Source: Streptomyces cadmiisoli
Lineage (GTDB): Bacteria > Actinomycetota > Actinomycetes > Streptomycetales > Streptomycetaceae
DNA length: 64,000 bases
Assembly (NCBI RefSeq): GCF_003261055.1
Contig: NZ_CP030073.1
Location: forward strand, 5,456,001-5,520,000
Direction: 5' to 3'
The notes under the pieces were generated by a model. That model saw only the letters and a list, made by a program, of their open reading frames with translations. It made no database searches and was not told the origin of the DNA. Position 1 is the first letter of the stretch. Every line of letters starts with the position of its first letter. This document shows positions 26,240 through 34,561 of the stretch, piece by piece. The translations under genes were made by a program, and so were the position numbers.

Positions 26240-27054
26240 TGAACACCTACGGGGGATTCGGAGCAGGGGGTCCGGGTATGTCTGGCTCCATGCAGGGATC
26301 AACGGGCCCGAACGAACACGAGACCGTCGGCGCCTACGCCCTCGGCATCCTCGACGACGCCGAAGCAACCGCTTTCGAGGTCCACCTCGCCACCTGCGAA
26401 TGGTGCGCCCAGCAGCTCGACGAGCTCGCCGGGATGGAGCCCATGCTGGCCGCCCTCGCCGACCTGCCGGGCACCGGCTCGCCGGTCGTCGGGGAGTCCC
26501 TGTCCGCGAAGCCCAGCCCGCGGCTGGTGGAGCGGCTGGTCGACGAGGTCGCCGAGCGCCGCGCCCAGAAGCGCCGCCGCAGCATGTACATGATCGCGGC
26601 CTCGGCCGCGCTGATCGTCGGCGGCCCGCTGGTCTCGGTGGCGGCCACCGGAGGCGAGGACCCCGCGGGCAACGTCCCGCTCAAGGCGTCCAGCCCCGCC
26701 CAGAGCGCGTTCGCGGGCATGCCCGACCGGGTCAGCGCCACCGACGCCAAGACCGAGGTCAGCGCCACCGTGGCCCTCCAGGAGAAGGCCTGGGGCACCG
26801 ACGCGGTCCTGGAGCTGAAGAACGTCAAGGGCCCCGAGAAGTGCTCCCTGATCGCCGTGGGCAAGAACGGCGAGCGGGAGACGATCAGCAACTGGTCCGT
26901 CCCGAACTGGGGCTACGGCCTCCCGGACGCGACCACGGAGCAGGCCAAGAACCCGCTCTACATCCAGGGCGGCGCCGCCTTCGCCCCCAACGAGATCGAC
27001 CACTTCGAGGTCATGACCTTCGACGGAGACCTCCTGGTCGAGGTCGACGCGTAA
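26239..27054 (+). CDS. rsuA: Zinc-binding anti-sigma factor
   Basis: A 271-residue membrane protein. Residues 20-70 hold the ZAS-type anti-sigma motif HETVGAYALGILDDAEATAFEVHLATCEWCAQQL, with H-x3-C-x2-C. One TM helix lies at about 118-140 (MYMIAASAALIVGGPLVSVA). The C-terminal domain outside is an RskA/PF10099-like beta domain (VSATVALQEKAWGTDAVLELKNVKGPEKCSLIAV ... ETISNWSVPNWGYG). It should hold SigU inactive at the membrane until an outside signal acts. GTG at 26236 is an equivalent start. The symbol follows synteny. Confidence 0.85.
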   Translation: MNTYGGFGAGGPGMSGSMQGSTGPNEHETVGAYALGILDDAEATAFEVHLATCEWCAQQLDELAGMEPMLAALADLPGTGSPVVGESLSAKPSPRLVERLVDEVAERRAQKRRRSMYMIAASAALIVGGPLVSVAATGGEDPAGNVPLKASSPAQSAFAGMPDRVSATDAKTEVSATVALQEKAWGTDAVLELKNVKGPEKCSLIAVGKNGERETISNWSVPNWGYGLPDATTEQAKNPLYIQGGAAFAPNEIDHFEVMTFDGDLLVEVDA

Positions 27055-27169
27055 GCCGTACGGCGGGTCCCGGGACGTCGGGAACGACGGTCCCGGGGCC
27101 GACGCGTAGCCTTCGAGGCCCCCCTTCGCGTACGGTGGACGGCTGCCCAGCACGTCAGAAGGGGGCCCG

Positions 27170-29467
27170 GTGGCCGCTCAGGCTCAACAGGAAACCGCGC
27201 CAGGCTCGGCTCAGGACTCCGCACGCGACCGAGAGGTCGGCGTCGAACAGGAGCACCTGGACCGGGTGTACCGCCGCCTGGAGGAGAAGATCCACGAGGC
27301 GGAGTTCCTCATGCACGACGCCGCCCAGCGCGGACAGGTCGGCACGCCCGGAGCGCTCGCGGAGCGCGACGCGCAGGTCTTCCGCGCGGGTGTCCACCTG
27401 AACCGGCTGAACAACGAGTTCGAGGACTTTCTGTTCGGCCGTATCGACCTGCTGCTCGGCAAGGACGGCAAGAAGGGCCCGGACGGCGCGTACACCGCGG
27501 TCGAGCCCGCCGAGGGCGCGGTCCGCGACGACGGCACGGCCGACATCGCCGAGACCCTGCACATCGGCCGTATCGGCGTCCTGGACCAGGACTACGCCCC
27601 GCTCGTCATCGACTGGCGGGCCCCCGCCGCGGCCCCCTTCTACCGCTCCACCCCGGTCGACCCCGGCCGGGTCGTGCGCCGCCGGGTCATCCGCTCCAAG
27701 GGCCGCCGGGTGCTCGGCGTCGAGGACGATCTGATGCGCCCCGAGCTGACGGCGTTCCTCGACGGCGCCGAGCTGCCCGTGATCGGCGACGGAGCCCTGA
27801 TGGCCGCGCTCGGGCAGGCCCGCGGCCACACCATGCGCGACATCGTCGCCTCCATCCAGGCCGAGCAGGACCTGGTCATCCGCGCGCCCGCCGCCTCCGT
27901 GACCTACGTCGAGGGCGGCCCCGGCACCGGCAAGACGGCGGTCGCGCTGCACCGGGCGGCGTACCTCCTCTACCAGGACCGGCGGCGCTACGCGGGCGGC
28001 ATCCTGATCGTCTCGCCCACCCCGCTGCTGGTGGCGTACACCGAGGGCGTGCTGCCCTCGCTGGGCGAGGAGGGCCAGGTCGCCATCCGCGCCATCGGCT
28101 CGCTCGTCGACGGCGTCGAGGCCACCCTCTACGACTCCCCGTCCGTGGCCCGCGCCAAGGGCTCGTACCGCATGCTCAAGGTGGTGCGGAAGGCCGCGCG
28201 CGGGGCGCTGGAAGGGTCCGACGCGCCGCAGCGGCTGCGGGTCGTGGCCTTCGGCCGGCGGCTCGAACTGGAGGCCGCCGACCTGGAGCGGATCCGGCGC
28301 AACGCGCTCGGCGGCACCGCCCCCGTCAACCTGCTGCGTCCGCGCGCCCGCAAGCTGCTCCTGGACGCCCTGTGGGACCTCTCCGGCGCGGCCGGCCGGC
28401 ACTCCGACCCGGAGCTGGCCGCGGAGCTGCGCTCGTCCTTCGACGAGGACGTGGCCTCGGAGGACTCGTTCATCGCGTTCCTCGACGCGTGGTGGCCGGA
28501 GCTGACCCCGCGGGCCGTGCTGGACGCCATGGCCGACGAGCGGCGGCTGGGCCGCTGGGCCCGGCGGATCCTGAACCCCGGAGAGGTGCGCCGGGTGGCC
28601 CGCTCGCTGCGGCGGGACGGCCACTCCGTGCACGACATCGCCCTGCTCGACGAGCTCCAGTCCGTCCTCGGCACCCCGGCCCGCCCCCGCAAGCGGCGCG
28701 AGCTCGATCCGCTGGACCAGCTCACCGGTCTTGAGGAGCTGATGCCGGTGCGCGAGGAGTCGCAGCGCGAGCGGGCCGAACGGCTCGCGCAGGAGCGCAC
28801 CGAGTACGCGCACGTCATCGTGGACGAGGCCCAGGACCTCACGCCCATGCAGTGGCGCATGGTCGGCCGCCGCGGCCGGCACGCCACCTGGACGGTCGTC
28901 GGCGACCCGGCCCAGTCGTCCTGGTCCGACCCGGACGAGGCGGGCGCGGCCCGGGACGAGGCCCTCGGCACCCGCCCCCGCCGTCGCTTCCGCCTCACGG
29001 TCAACTACCGCAACCCGGCCGAGATCGCCGAACTCGCGTCGAAGGTGCTGGCCCTCGCCATGCCCGGCACCGAGTCCCCCTCGGCGGTGCGCTCCACCGG
29101 CGTCGAGCCGCGCTTCACCGTCGTACGGGAGTCCCTGGCGCGGACCGTGCGGGAGGAGGCGGCCCGGCTGCTCGACCGGGTCGACGGCACGGTCGGCGTG
29201 GTGGTCGCGATGAACCGGCGCGAGGAGGCACGCCGCTGGCTCGCCGGTCTGGGCGACCGGGTGGTGGCGCTGGGCAGCCTGGAGGCGAAGGGCCTGGAGT
29301 ACGACGCCACGGTGGTCGTCTCGCCGGCGGAGATCGCCGACGAGTCGCCGGCCGGACTGCGGGTGCTGTACGTCGCGCTGACCCGCGCCACCCAGCAGCT
29401 GACGGTCGTCTCGGACACGCGGGACGAGCCGGACGAGGCCGGGGTGCCGGACCTGCTCAGGGACTGA
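27170..29467 (+). CDS. HelD-like RNA polymerase-associated ATPase
   Basis: A 765-residue UvrD/Rep-related SF1 protein. The N-terminal helical arm (about 25-100, EQEHLDRVYRRLEEKIHEAEFLM) is followed by the HelD-specific VIDWRAPAAAPFYRS and the ATPase. Walker A is GGPGTGKTA, Walker B is VIVDEAQDLTPMQW, motif III is VVGDPAQSSW, motif IV is LTVNYRN and motif VI is VALTRATQQL. The N-terminal arm and DWRAP box distinguish HelD/HelR from true DNA helicases. HelD enters RNA polymerase channels to release stalled enzyme, and the HelR subgroup gives rifamycin tolerance. Which subgroup applies here cannot be decided by eye. Confidence 0.88.
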   Translation: MAAQAQQETAPGSAQDSARDREVGVEQEHLDRVYRRLEEKIHEAEFLMHDAAQRGQVGTPGALAERDAQVFRAGVHLNRLNNEFEDFLFGRIDLLLGKDGKKGPDGAYTAVEPAEGAVRDDGTADIAETLHIGRIGVLDQDYAPLVIDWRAPAAAPFYRSTPVDPGRVVRRRVIRSKGRRVLGVEDDLMRPELTAFLDGAELPVIGDGALMAALGQARGHTMRDIVASIQAEQDLVIRAPAASVTYVEGGPGTGKTAVALHRAAYLLYQDRRRYAGGILIVSPTPLLVAYTEGVLPSLGEEGQVAIRAIGSLVDGVEATLYDSPSVARAKGSYRMLKVVRKAARGALEGSDAPQRLRVVAFGRRLELEAADLERIRRNALGGTAPVNLLRPRARKLLLDALWDLSGAAGRHSDPELAAELRSSFDEDVASEDSFIAFLDAWWPELTPRAVLDAMADERRLGRWARRILNPGEVRRVARSLRRDGHSVHDIALLDELQSVLGTPARPRKRRELDPLDQLTGLEELMPVREESQRERAERLAQERTEYAHVIVDEAQDLTPMQWRMVGRRGRHATWTVVGDPAQSSWSDPDEAGAARDEALGTRPRRRFRLTVNYRNPAEIAELASKVLALAMPGTESPSAVRSTGVEPRFTVVRESLARTVREEAARLLDRVDGTVGVVVAMNRREEARRWLAGLGDRVVALGSLEAKGLEYDATVVVSPAEIADESPAGLRVLYVALTRATQQLTVVSDTRDEPDEAGVPDLLRD

Positions 29468-29498
29468 TCCGAATCGCCGGGGGCGGAACTCCCGGGAC

Positions 29499-29525
29499 GG
29501 GAATGGCAGTCCGGGATCGTTTGTT
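29499..29525 (+). promoter_or_regulatory. SigmaR-type promoter match
   Basis: GGGAAT (29499-29504), an 18-base spacer and GTT (29523-29525, continuing AGATT) match the SigR consensus GGAAT-N18-GTT exactly. It lies 32 bases after the HelD-like gene and precedes a 140-base stretch that ends in a strong terminator. Short motifs of this kind occur by chance, so this is a candidate. Confidence 0.45.
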
Positions 29526-29529
29526 AGAT

Positions 29530-29672
29530 TGGGTGTGGCACCGGCCCGATCCAAGCCCCCGGGCCCAACCTTCGTCGCTACGAGCGACCACTTGCCGCGA
29601 GGCGAGCATGGCGGGTCGGTGTCACTGAGCAGGAAGAGGCCCACGTCACGACCGTGACGTGGGTCTCTTTTC
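29530..29672 (+). ncRNA. Candidate small RNA between helD-like gene and malic enzyme
   Basis: The 365-base gap 29468-29832 has a promoter-like motif at its start and an independent strong terminator in its middle (29635-29672), with no convincing reading frame between. A stand-alone terminated transcript of about 140 bases is the simplest reading; a long leader with an attenuator for the malic enzyme gene is the alternative. No known riboswitch or Rfam-type motif was recognised. Confidence 0.4.
29635..29672 (+). terminator. Strong terminator with T tract
   Basis: A 15-bp stem (AGAGGCCCACGTCAC / GTGACGTGGGTCTCT, one G-T pair) with a 4-nt loop and a trailing TTTTC. It is one of the few hairpins here with a T run. 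Confidence 0.85.
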
Positions 29673-29832
29673 ATGCCCGAGCAATTCTCGTATCGTGGAA
29701 TTAGCTTTCCGAAGCCCGCGAGCCCTGTGTGAACAAAACGTCCGCAACCCAGGGCGGCTACCACGTACTCAGGGGTAGGTGCGACGATCGGACGGCAACG
29801 CAGCGACTCGGTGAAAGCAGAGGAAGTCCGCC

Positions 29833-31260
29833 ATGGCAACGGCGCCCAGCGTCTCCTACTCCATGACCGTCCGGCTGGAGGTGCCCGCGAGCGGAACCGC
29901 CGTCTCGCAGCTCACCACCGCCGTGGAGTCCTCCGGAGGCTCGGTGACCGGCCTCGACGTCACGGCGTCCGGGCACGAGAAGCTCCGTATCGACGTCACC
30001 ATCGCGGCGACCTCCACCGGGCACGCCGACGAGATCGTCGAGAAGCTGCGCGGCATCGAGGGCGTCACCCTCGGCAAGGTCTCCGACCGTACGTTCCTGA
30101 TGCACCTCGGCGGCAAGATCGAGATGCAGTCCAAGCACCCCATCCGCAACCGTGACGACCTCTCCATGGTCTACACGCCGGGTGTGGCCCGCGTCTGCAT
30201 GGCGATCGCCGAGAACCCCGAGGACGCCCGCCGCCTGACCATCAAGCGCAACTCGGTTGCGGTCGTGACCGACGGCTCCGCCGTACTGGGCCTCGGCAAC
30301 ATCGGGCCCAAGGCCGCGCTGCCCGTCATGGAGGGCAAGGCGGCCCTCTTCAAGCGGTTCGCCGGCATCGACGCCTGGCCGATCTGCCTGGACACCCAGG
30401 ACACCGACGCCATCGTCGAGATCGTCAAGGCGATCGCCCCCGGCTTCGCCGGCATCAATCTGGAGGACATCTCCGCACCCCGCTGCTTCGAGATCGAGGC
30501 CCGGCTGCGCGAGGCGCTCGACATCCCCGTCTTCCACGACGACCAGCACGGCACCGCGATCGTCGTACTGGCCGCGCTGACCAACGCACTTCGCGTGGTG
30601 GGCAAGGCGGTTGGCGAAGTGCGGGTCGTGATGTCCGGCGCCGGAGCGGCTGGTACGGCGATCCTCAAGCTGCTGCTCGCCGCGGGCGTGAAGCACGCCG
30701 TCGTGGCCGACATCCACGGTGTCGTGCACGCCGACCGCGAGGACCTGGTGGACGCCGCGCCCGACTCGCCGCTGCGCTGGATCGCCGACAACACCAACCC
30801 CGACGGCATCACCGGCACCCTCAAGGACGCCGTGCGCGGCTCCGACGTCTTCATCGGCGTGTCGGCCCCCAACGTGCTCGACGGCGACGACGTGGCCGCG
30901 ATGGCCGAGGACGCGATCGTGTTCGCGCTCGCGAATCCCGACCCCGAGGTGGACCCCGCAATCGCCCGCCAGACGGCGGCAGTTGTGGCCACCGGCCGCT
31001 CCGACTTCCCCAACCAGATCAACAATGTGCTGGTCTTCCCGGGTGTCTTCCGCGGCCTGCTGGACGCCCAGTCCCGTACGGTCAACACGGAGATGATGCT
31101 CGCCGCCGCGAAGGCGCTGGCGGACGTCGTGTCCGAGGACGAGCTGAACCCGAACTACATCGTTCCGAGCGTCTTCAACGACAGGGTCGCCGGAGCGGTC
31201 GCGGGAGCGGTGCGGGACGCGGCGAAGGCCGCGGGTGCGTCGGCGACGGCCACGGCGTAG
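29833..31260 (+). CDS. NAD-dependent malic enzyme with N-terminal ACT domain
   Basis: A 475-residue oxidative decarboxylase (malate to pyruvate and CO2). AGAGGAAG precedes the ATG. Residues 5-80 form an ACT-like domain (YSMTVRLEVPASGTAVSQL...GGSVTGLDV). The catalytic domain shows SMVYTPGVARVC, the metal-binding FHDDQHGTAIVV and the dinucleotide-binding GAGAAGTAI. S. coelicolor has an NAD-dependent enzyme at this position (SCO2951 from memory) and a separate NADP enzyme elsewhere. The ACT domain suggests allosteric control. It links the TCA cycle to pyruvate. Confidence 0.93.
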   Translation: MATAPSVSYSMTVRLEVPASGTAVSQLTTAVESSGGSVTGLDVTASGHEKLRIDVTIAATSTGHADEIVEKLRGIEGVTLGKVSDRTFLMHLGGKIEMQSKHPIRNRDDLSMVYTPGVARVCMAIAENPEDARRLTIKRNSVAVVTDGSAVLGLGNIGPKAALPVMEGKAALFKRFAGIDAWPICLDTQDTDAIVEIVKAIAPGFAGINLEDISAPRCFEIEARLREALDIPVFHDDQHGTAIVVLAALTNALRVVGKAVGEVRVVMSGAGAAGTAILKLLLAAGVKHAVVADIHGVVHADREDLVDAAPDSPLRWIADNTNPDGITGTLKDAVRGSDVFIGVSAPNVLDGDDVAAMAEDAIVFALANPDPEVDPAIARQTAAVVATGRSDFPNQINNVLVFPGVFRGLLDAQSRTVNTEMMLAAAKALADVVSEDELNPNYIVPSVFNDRVAGAVAGAVRDAAKAAGASATATA

Positions 31261-31340
31261 CGTCGTCGGAGGCCACGGTGTGACCGGGCCGGGCGGTCCG
31301 GCCCGGTTCGGCCCATGCTGTGCGATGGCTGTGAGGCTTG

Positions 31341-31372
31341 CCACGACGCGTCTGGAAACCGGCGCGTCGTGG
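31341..31372. terminator. Inverted repeat after the malic enzyme
   Basis: CCACGACGCG / CGCGTCGTGG, a perfect 10-bp stem with a 12-nt loop; a second GC hairpin lies at about 31283-31305. The rest of the 385-base gap up to hupA holds the hupA promoter region, where I see no clear hexamers. Confidence 0.55.
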
Positions 31373-31645
31373 AACCGCGGTCACCGGGACGCCATCTATG
31401 GTTGGCGGTCGGTCAGTGGCGCTTTTCGTGTGACTCCCCCGGGTGTTCTCACGACTCCTGCGGGTGCCGGATTGGCTTTCCCGCCGCAGGTGGGGGCAGG
31501 ATGCGTCCCTGGGCGCGAGCGTCTGACGACGGACCCGGGTCCGCGGTCCGTCCGAGGACCCTGGCAGCATCGGCTTCGCTGTGCCCGATATGCGGCTCTG
31601 CCGCGTGGCACGCCCCAATGGCAAGATGAACACGGGAGTAACAAC

Positions 31646-31927
31646 ATGAACCGCAGTGAGCTGGTGGCCGCGCTGGCCGACCGCGCCGAGGTGACCCGCA
31701 AGGACGCCGACGCCGTTCTGGCGGCGTTCGCCGAGGTCGTTGGCGACATCGTCTCCAAGGGCGACGAGAAGGTCACCATCCCCGGCTTCCTGACCTTCGA
31801 GCGCACCCACCGTGCCGCTCGCACCGCGCGCAACCCGCAGACCGGTGACCCGATCCAGATCCCGGCCGGCTACAGCGTGAAGGTCTCCGCGGGCTCCAAG
31901 CTCAAGGAAGCCGCCAAGGGCAAGTGA
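31646..31927 (+). CDS. hupA: HU-family nucleoid protein HupA
   Basis: A 93-residue HU protein beginning MNRSELVAALADRAEVTRKDADAVLAAF. The body carries KVTIPGFLTFERTHRAARTARNPQTGDPIQIPA, the DNA-intercalating arm with RNPQTG. GGGAG stands seven bases ahead of the ATG. It lacks the long Lys/Ala-rich tail of HupS, so it is the short vegetative type. It binds DNA non-specifically and compacts the nucleoid. Confidence 0.96.
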   Translation: MNRSELVAALADRAEVTRKDADAVLAAFAEVVGDIVSKGDEKVTIPGFLTFERTHRAARTARNPQTGDPIQIPAGYSVKVSAGSKLKEAAKGK

Positions 31928-31976
31928 CCTTGACGTCCGTGCGCCGCGGGACGGCGTGCGGCCCGCAGTAACGCCC

Positions 31977-32012
31977 ATGGGGCGGCCACCCGGCATCGGG
32001 CGGCCGCCCCAT
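31977..32012. terminator. Terminator after hupA
   Basis: ATGGGGCGGCC / GGCCGCCCCAT, an 11-bp perfect stem with a 14-nt loop, 49 bases after hupA. Its symmetry allows use by the convergent murA transcript as well. Confidence 0.8.
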
Positions 32013-32019
32013 CGTCGTC

Positions 32020-32234
32020 CCCACCGTCAACCGGGCGTACGCCGCGACCCAGGGACCGTCAACCGGGCGTAGGCCCCGACCCCGGGTCGGTCAACCGGGC
32101 GTAGGCCCCGATACGGGGGATCGTCAGCGGGGCGCCCGCCCCGAGACCGGGAGCGTCAACCGGGCGCCCGCCCCGGAACGGGCATCGTCGACGAGAGCCC
32201 GCCCCGGGACCGTGAACCGGGCCTCCGGCCCGTC
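32020..32234. repeat. 32-bp imperfect tandem repeat array
   Basis: About seven degenerate copies of a unit built around CGTCAACCGGGCGTAGGCCC. The GTCAACC cores start near 32026, 32058, 32090, 32123, 32155, 32187 and 32212, a period of 32-33 bases with a shorter last unit. There are no unique spacers, so it is not CRISPR. It fills most of the 440-base gap between hupA and murA. Confidence 0.88.
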
Positions 32235-32236
32235 CG

Positions 32237-32296
32237 TCAACCCAGCGCCTTGCCCGGCAGTTCCACCTTCGCGCCGAGTTCCACGAGCTTCTCCAT
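32237..32296 (-). pseudogene. Duplicated 3' fragment of murA
   Basis: The 60 bases encode MEKLVELGAKVELPGKALG and a TGA stop on the minus strand, the same 19 residues that end the intact murA at 32371-32427. Only a few silent differences separate the copies (for example cagTtcc versus cagCtcc). A 71-base spacer with a perfect 9-bp hairpin (GTCCGGGGG/CCCCCGGAC, 32306-32327) lies between. It is a non-functional remnant of a local duplication. Confidence 0.88.
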
Positions 32297-32367
32297 GCCG
32301 TGTCCGTCCGGGGGACGACCCCCGGACCCCCGGCCGCGAGGGCGTGGCGGCGCGCGGCGCCAGGAAC

Positions 32368-33708
32368 CTAGCCCAGCGCCTTGCCCGGCAGCTCCACCTT
32401 CGCGCCCAGTTCCACGAGCTTCTCCATGAAGTTCTCGTAGCCCCGGTTGATCAGGTCGATGCCGTGGACGCGGGACGTGCCCTGGGCGGCGAGGGCGGCG
32501 ATGAGGTACGAGAAGCCGCCGCGCAGGTCGGGGATGACCAGGTCGGCGCCCTGGAGGCGGGTGGGGCCGCTCACCACCGCCGAGTGGAGGAAGTTGCGCT
32601 GGCCGAAGCGGCAGTTCGAGCCGCCGAGGCACTCGCGGTAGAGCTGGATGTGGGCGCCCATCTGGTTGAGCGCGGAGGTGAAGCCGAGGCGGGACTCGTA
32701 GACCGTCTCGTGGATGATCGACAGGCCCGTGGCCTGGGTCAGGGCGACGACCAGCGGCTGCTGCCAGTCCGTCTGGAAACCGGGGTGCACGTCCGTTTCG
32801 AGCGCGATGGACTTCAACTGCCCGCCGGGGTGCCAGAAGCGGATGCCCTCGTCGTCGATCTCGAAGGCGCCGCCCACCTTCCGGTAGGTGTTGAGGAACG
32901 TCATCATCGACCGCTGCTGCGCGCCGCGGACGTAGATGTTGCCCTCGGTCGCCAGCGCCGCGGACGCCCAGGAGGCGGCTTCCAGGCGGTCGGGGAGCGC
33001 GCGGTGGGTGTAGCCGCCGAGCTGGTCCACACCGGTGATGCGGATCGTCCGGTCGGTGTCCATCGCGATGATGGCGCCCATCTTCTGCAGGACGCAGATC
33101 AGGTCCTCGATCTCCGGCTCCACGGCCGCGTTCGAGAGTTCCGTGACGCCCTCCGCGAGGACGGCGGTCAGCAGCACCTGCTCGGTCGTGCCGACGGACG
33201 GGTACGGCAGCCGGATCTTCGTACCGCGCAGCCGCTGCGGCGCCTCCAGGTACTGCCCGTCCGCCCGCTTCTCGATCCGCGCGCCGAACTGCCGCAGCAC
33301 GTCGAAGTGGAAGTCGATGGGCCGGCCGCCGATGTCGCAGCCGCCGAGGCCCGGGATGAACGCGTGCCCGAGGCGGTGCAGCAGCGGACCGCAGAAGAGG
33401 ATCGGGATGCGCGACGAGCCGGCGTGGGCATCGATGTCAGCGACGTTGGCGCTCTCCACCCGGGTCGGGTCGAGCACCAACTCACCCGGCTCCTCACCCG
33501 GACGCACCGACACACCGTGCAACTGGAGCAGACCGCGGACCACCCGGACGTCACGGATGTCCGGGACGTTGCGCAGTCGGCTCGGCGCACTGCCCAGCAG
33601 GGCGGCGACCATGGCCTTCGGTACGAGGTTCTTCGCACCACGGACACGGATCTCGCCCTCCAGCGGGGTTCCGCCGTGGACAAGCAGGACATCGTCGTTG
33701 ACGGTCAT
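32368..33708 (-). CDS. murA: UDP-N-acetylglucosamine 1-carboxyvinyltransferase MurA
   Basis: A 446-residue enzyme of the EPSP-synthase fold. It transfers enolpyruvate from PEP to UDP-GlcNAc in the first committed step of peptidoglycan synthesis, in the cytoplasm. Visible signs: VHGGTPLEGEIRVRGAKN at the N-terminus (substrate Lys-Asn pair) and the active-site loop LGGCDIGGRP with its Cys, the residue targeted by fosfomycin. Also present are LPYPSVGTTEQVLLTAVLA and DLRGGFSYLIAALAAQG. Length is normal. It converges on hupA; its 3' end has a duplicated copy downstream. Confidence 0.95.
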   Translation of the reverse strand: MTVNDDVLLVHGGTPLEGEIRVRGAKNLVPKAMVAALLGSAPSRLRNVPDIRDVRVVRGLLQLHGVSVRPGEEPGELVLDPTRVESANVADIDAHAGSSRIPILFCGPLLHRLGHAFIPGLGGCDIGGRPIDFHFDVLRQFGARIEKRADGQYLEAPQRLRGTKIRLPYPSVGTTEQVLLTAVLAEGVTELSNAAVEPEIEDLICVLQKMGAIIAMDTDRTIRITGVDQLGGYTHRALPDRLEAASWASAALATEGNIYVRGAQQRSMMTFLNTYRKVGGAFEIDDEGIRFWHPGGQLKSIALETDVHPGFQTDWQQPLVVALTQATGLSIIHETVYESRLGFTSALNQMGAHIQLYRECLGGSNCRFGQRNFLHSAVVSGPTRLQGADLVIPDLRGGFSYLIAALAAQGTSRVHGIDLINRGYENFMEKLVELGAKVELPGKALG

Positions 33709-33917
33709 GTATCTCGCGTTCCGATGAGTTGGGCAGGGGCCGGAGAGACAGAGTAATCGCCGCCGACCCCCCTCCCGTAAGCCCGAGGACCGCCCAGCTC
33801 TGTCATAGCTGTGTCACAACACGAACCGTTCCCAAACGGGCACATGGGGTCACTGGCACGGCCGTGCGCCGGGGTCGCTCCCGTCCGCCCCGGGCTGCGT
33901 TCACTCCAGGGGTCCCG

Positions 33918-33939
33918 TTGGCCCCCCACGGGGGGCCAA
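33918..33939 (+). promoter_or_regulatory. Perfect inverted repeat just upstream of the yqgE start
   Basis: TTGGCCCCCC-AC-GGGGGGCCAA, a 10-bp perfect palindrome ending 11 bases before the ATG at 33951. As RNA it would form a hairpin against the ribosome-binding region; as DNA it could be an operator. Confidence 0.55.
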
Positions 33940-33950
33940 GATGCGGGATC

Positions 33951-34532
33951 ATGTCTGGCATGACCGAGGTGTCCTCGCTCACAGGGCGGCTGCTCGTGGC
34001 CACGCCCGCCCTGGCCGACCCGAACTTCGACCGGGCGGTCGTGCTCCTTCTCGACCACGACGAGGAGGGCTCGCTCGGTGTCGTCCTCAACCGTCCGACG
34101 CCCGTCGGTGTGGGCGACATCCTGGAGGACTGGGCGCAGCTGACCGGCGAACCCGGCGTGGTCTTCCAGGGCGGACCGGTCTCCCTGGACTCCGCCCTCG
34201 GTGTGGCCGTCGTCCCCGGCGGCTCGGGCGGCGACGCCGCGCCGCTCGGCTGGCGGCGGGTGCACGGCGCGATCGGCCTGGTCGACCTGGAGGCCCCGCC
34301 GGAACTGATGGCCGCGGTCCTGGGCTCGTTGAGAATCTTCGCCGGATACGCGGGCTGGGGCCCCGGCCAGCTGGAGGACGAACTGGTCGAGGGCGCCTGG
34401 TACGTGGTCGAGTCCGAGCCCGGCGACGTCTCCTCCCCGTCCCCCGAACGGCTCTGGCGCGAGGTGCTGCGCCGCCAGCGCAACGAGCTGGCGATGGTGG
34501 CGACGTACCCCGACGACCCGTCGCTCAACTGA
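33951..34532 (+). CDS. YqgE/AlgH family protein
   Basis: A 193-residue cytoplasmic protein (190 if ATG at 33960 is used). It has SLTGRLLVATPALADPNFDRAVVLLLDHDEEGSLGVVLNRPT, VVFQGGPVSLDS and LRIFAGYAGWGPGQLEDEL, all signature parts of the UPF0301/YqgE family. The biochemical role of the family is unclear. It is divergent from murA and starts the short set with the DUF3039 gene. Confidence 0.93.
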   Translation: MSGMTEVSSLTGRLLVATPALADPNFDRAVVLLLDHDEEGSLGVVLNRPTPVGVGDILEDWAQLTGEPGVVFQGGPVSLDSALGVAVVPGGSGGDAAPLGWRRVHGAIGLVDLEAPPELMAAVLGSLRIFAGYAGWGPGQLEDELVEGAWYVVESEPGDVSSPSPERLWREVLRRQRNELAMVATYPDDPSLN

Positions 34533-34561
34533 TGGGTGTGGGCTTCAGTACCCTTGGCCCT

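Noticed and set aside
29530..29672. Riboswitch in front of the malic enzyme gene
   Set aside because: No known aptamer motif was found, and the terminator stands about 160 bases ahead of the start codon, which fits a separate small RNA at least as well.
27155..29839. Very long minus-strand open frame (about 890 codons) opposite the HelD-like gene
   Set aside because: It mirrors the codon bias of the plus-strand gene and its translation is a His/Asp/Val/Gly-rich shadow without any domain.
32020..32234. 32-bp periodic repeats looked like a CRISPR array
   Set aside because: The repeats are back to back with no unique spacers and drift in sequence, and no cas gene is present.
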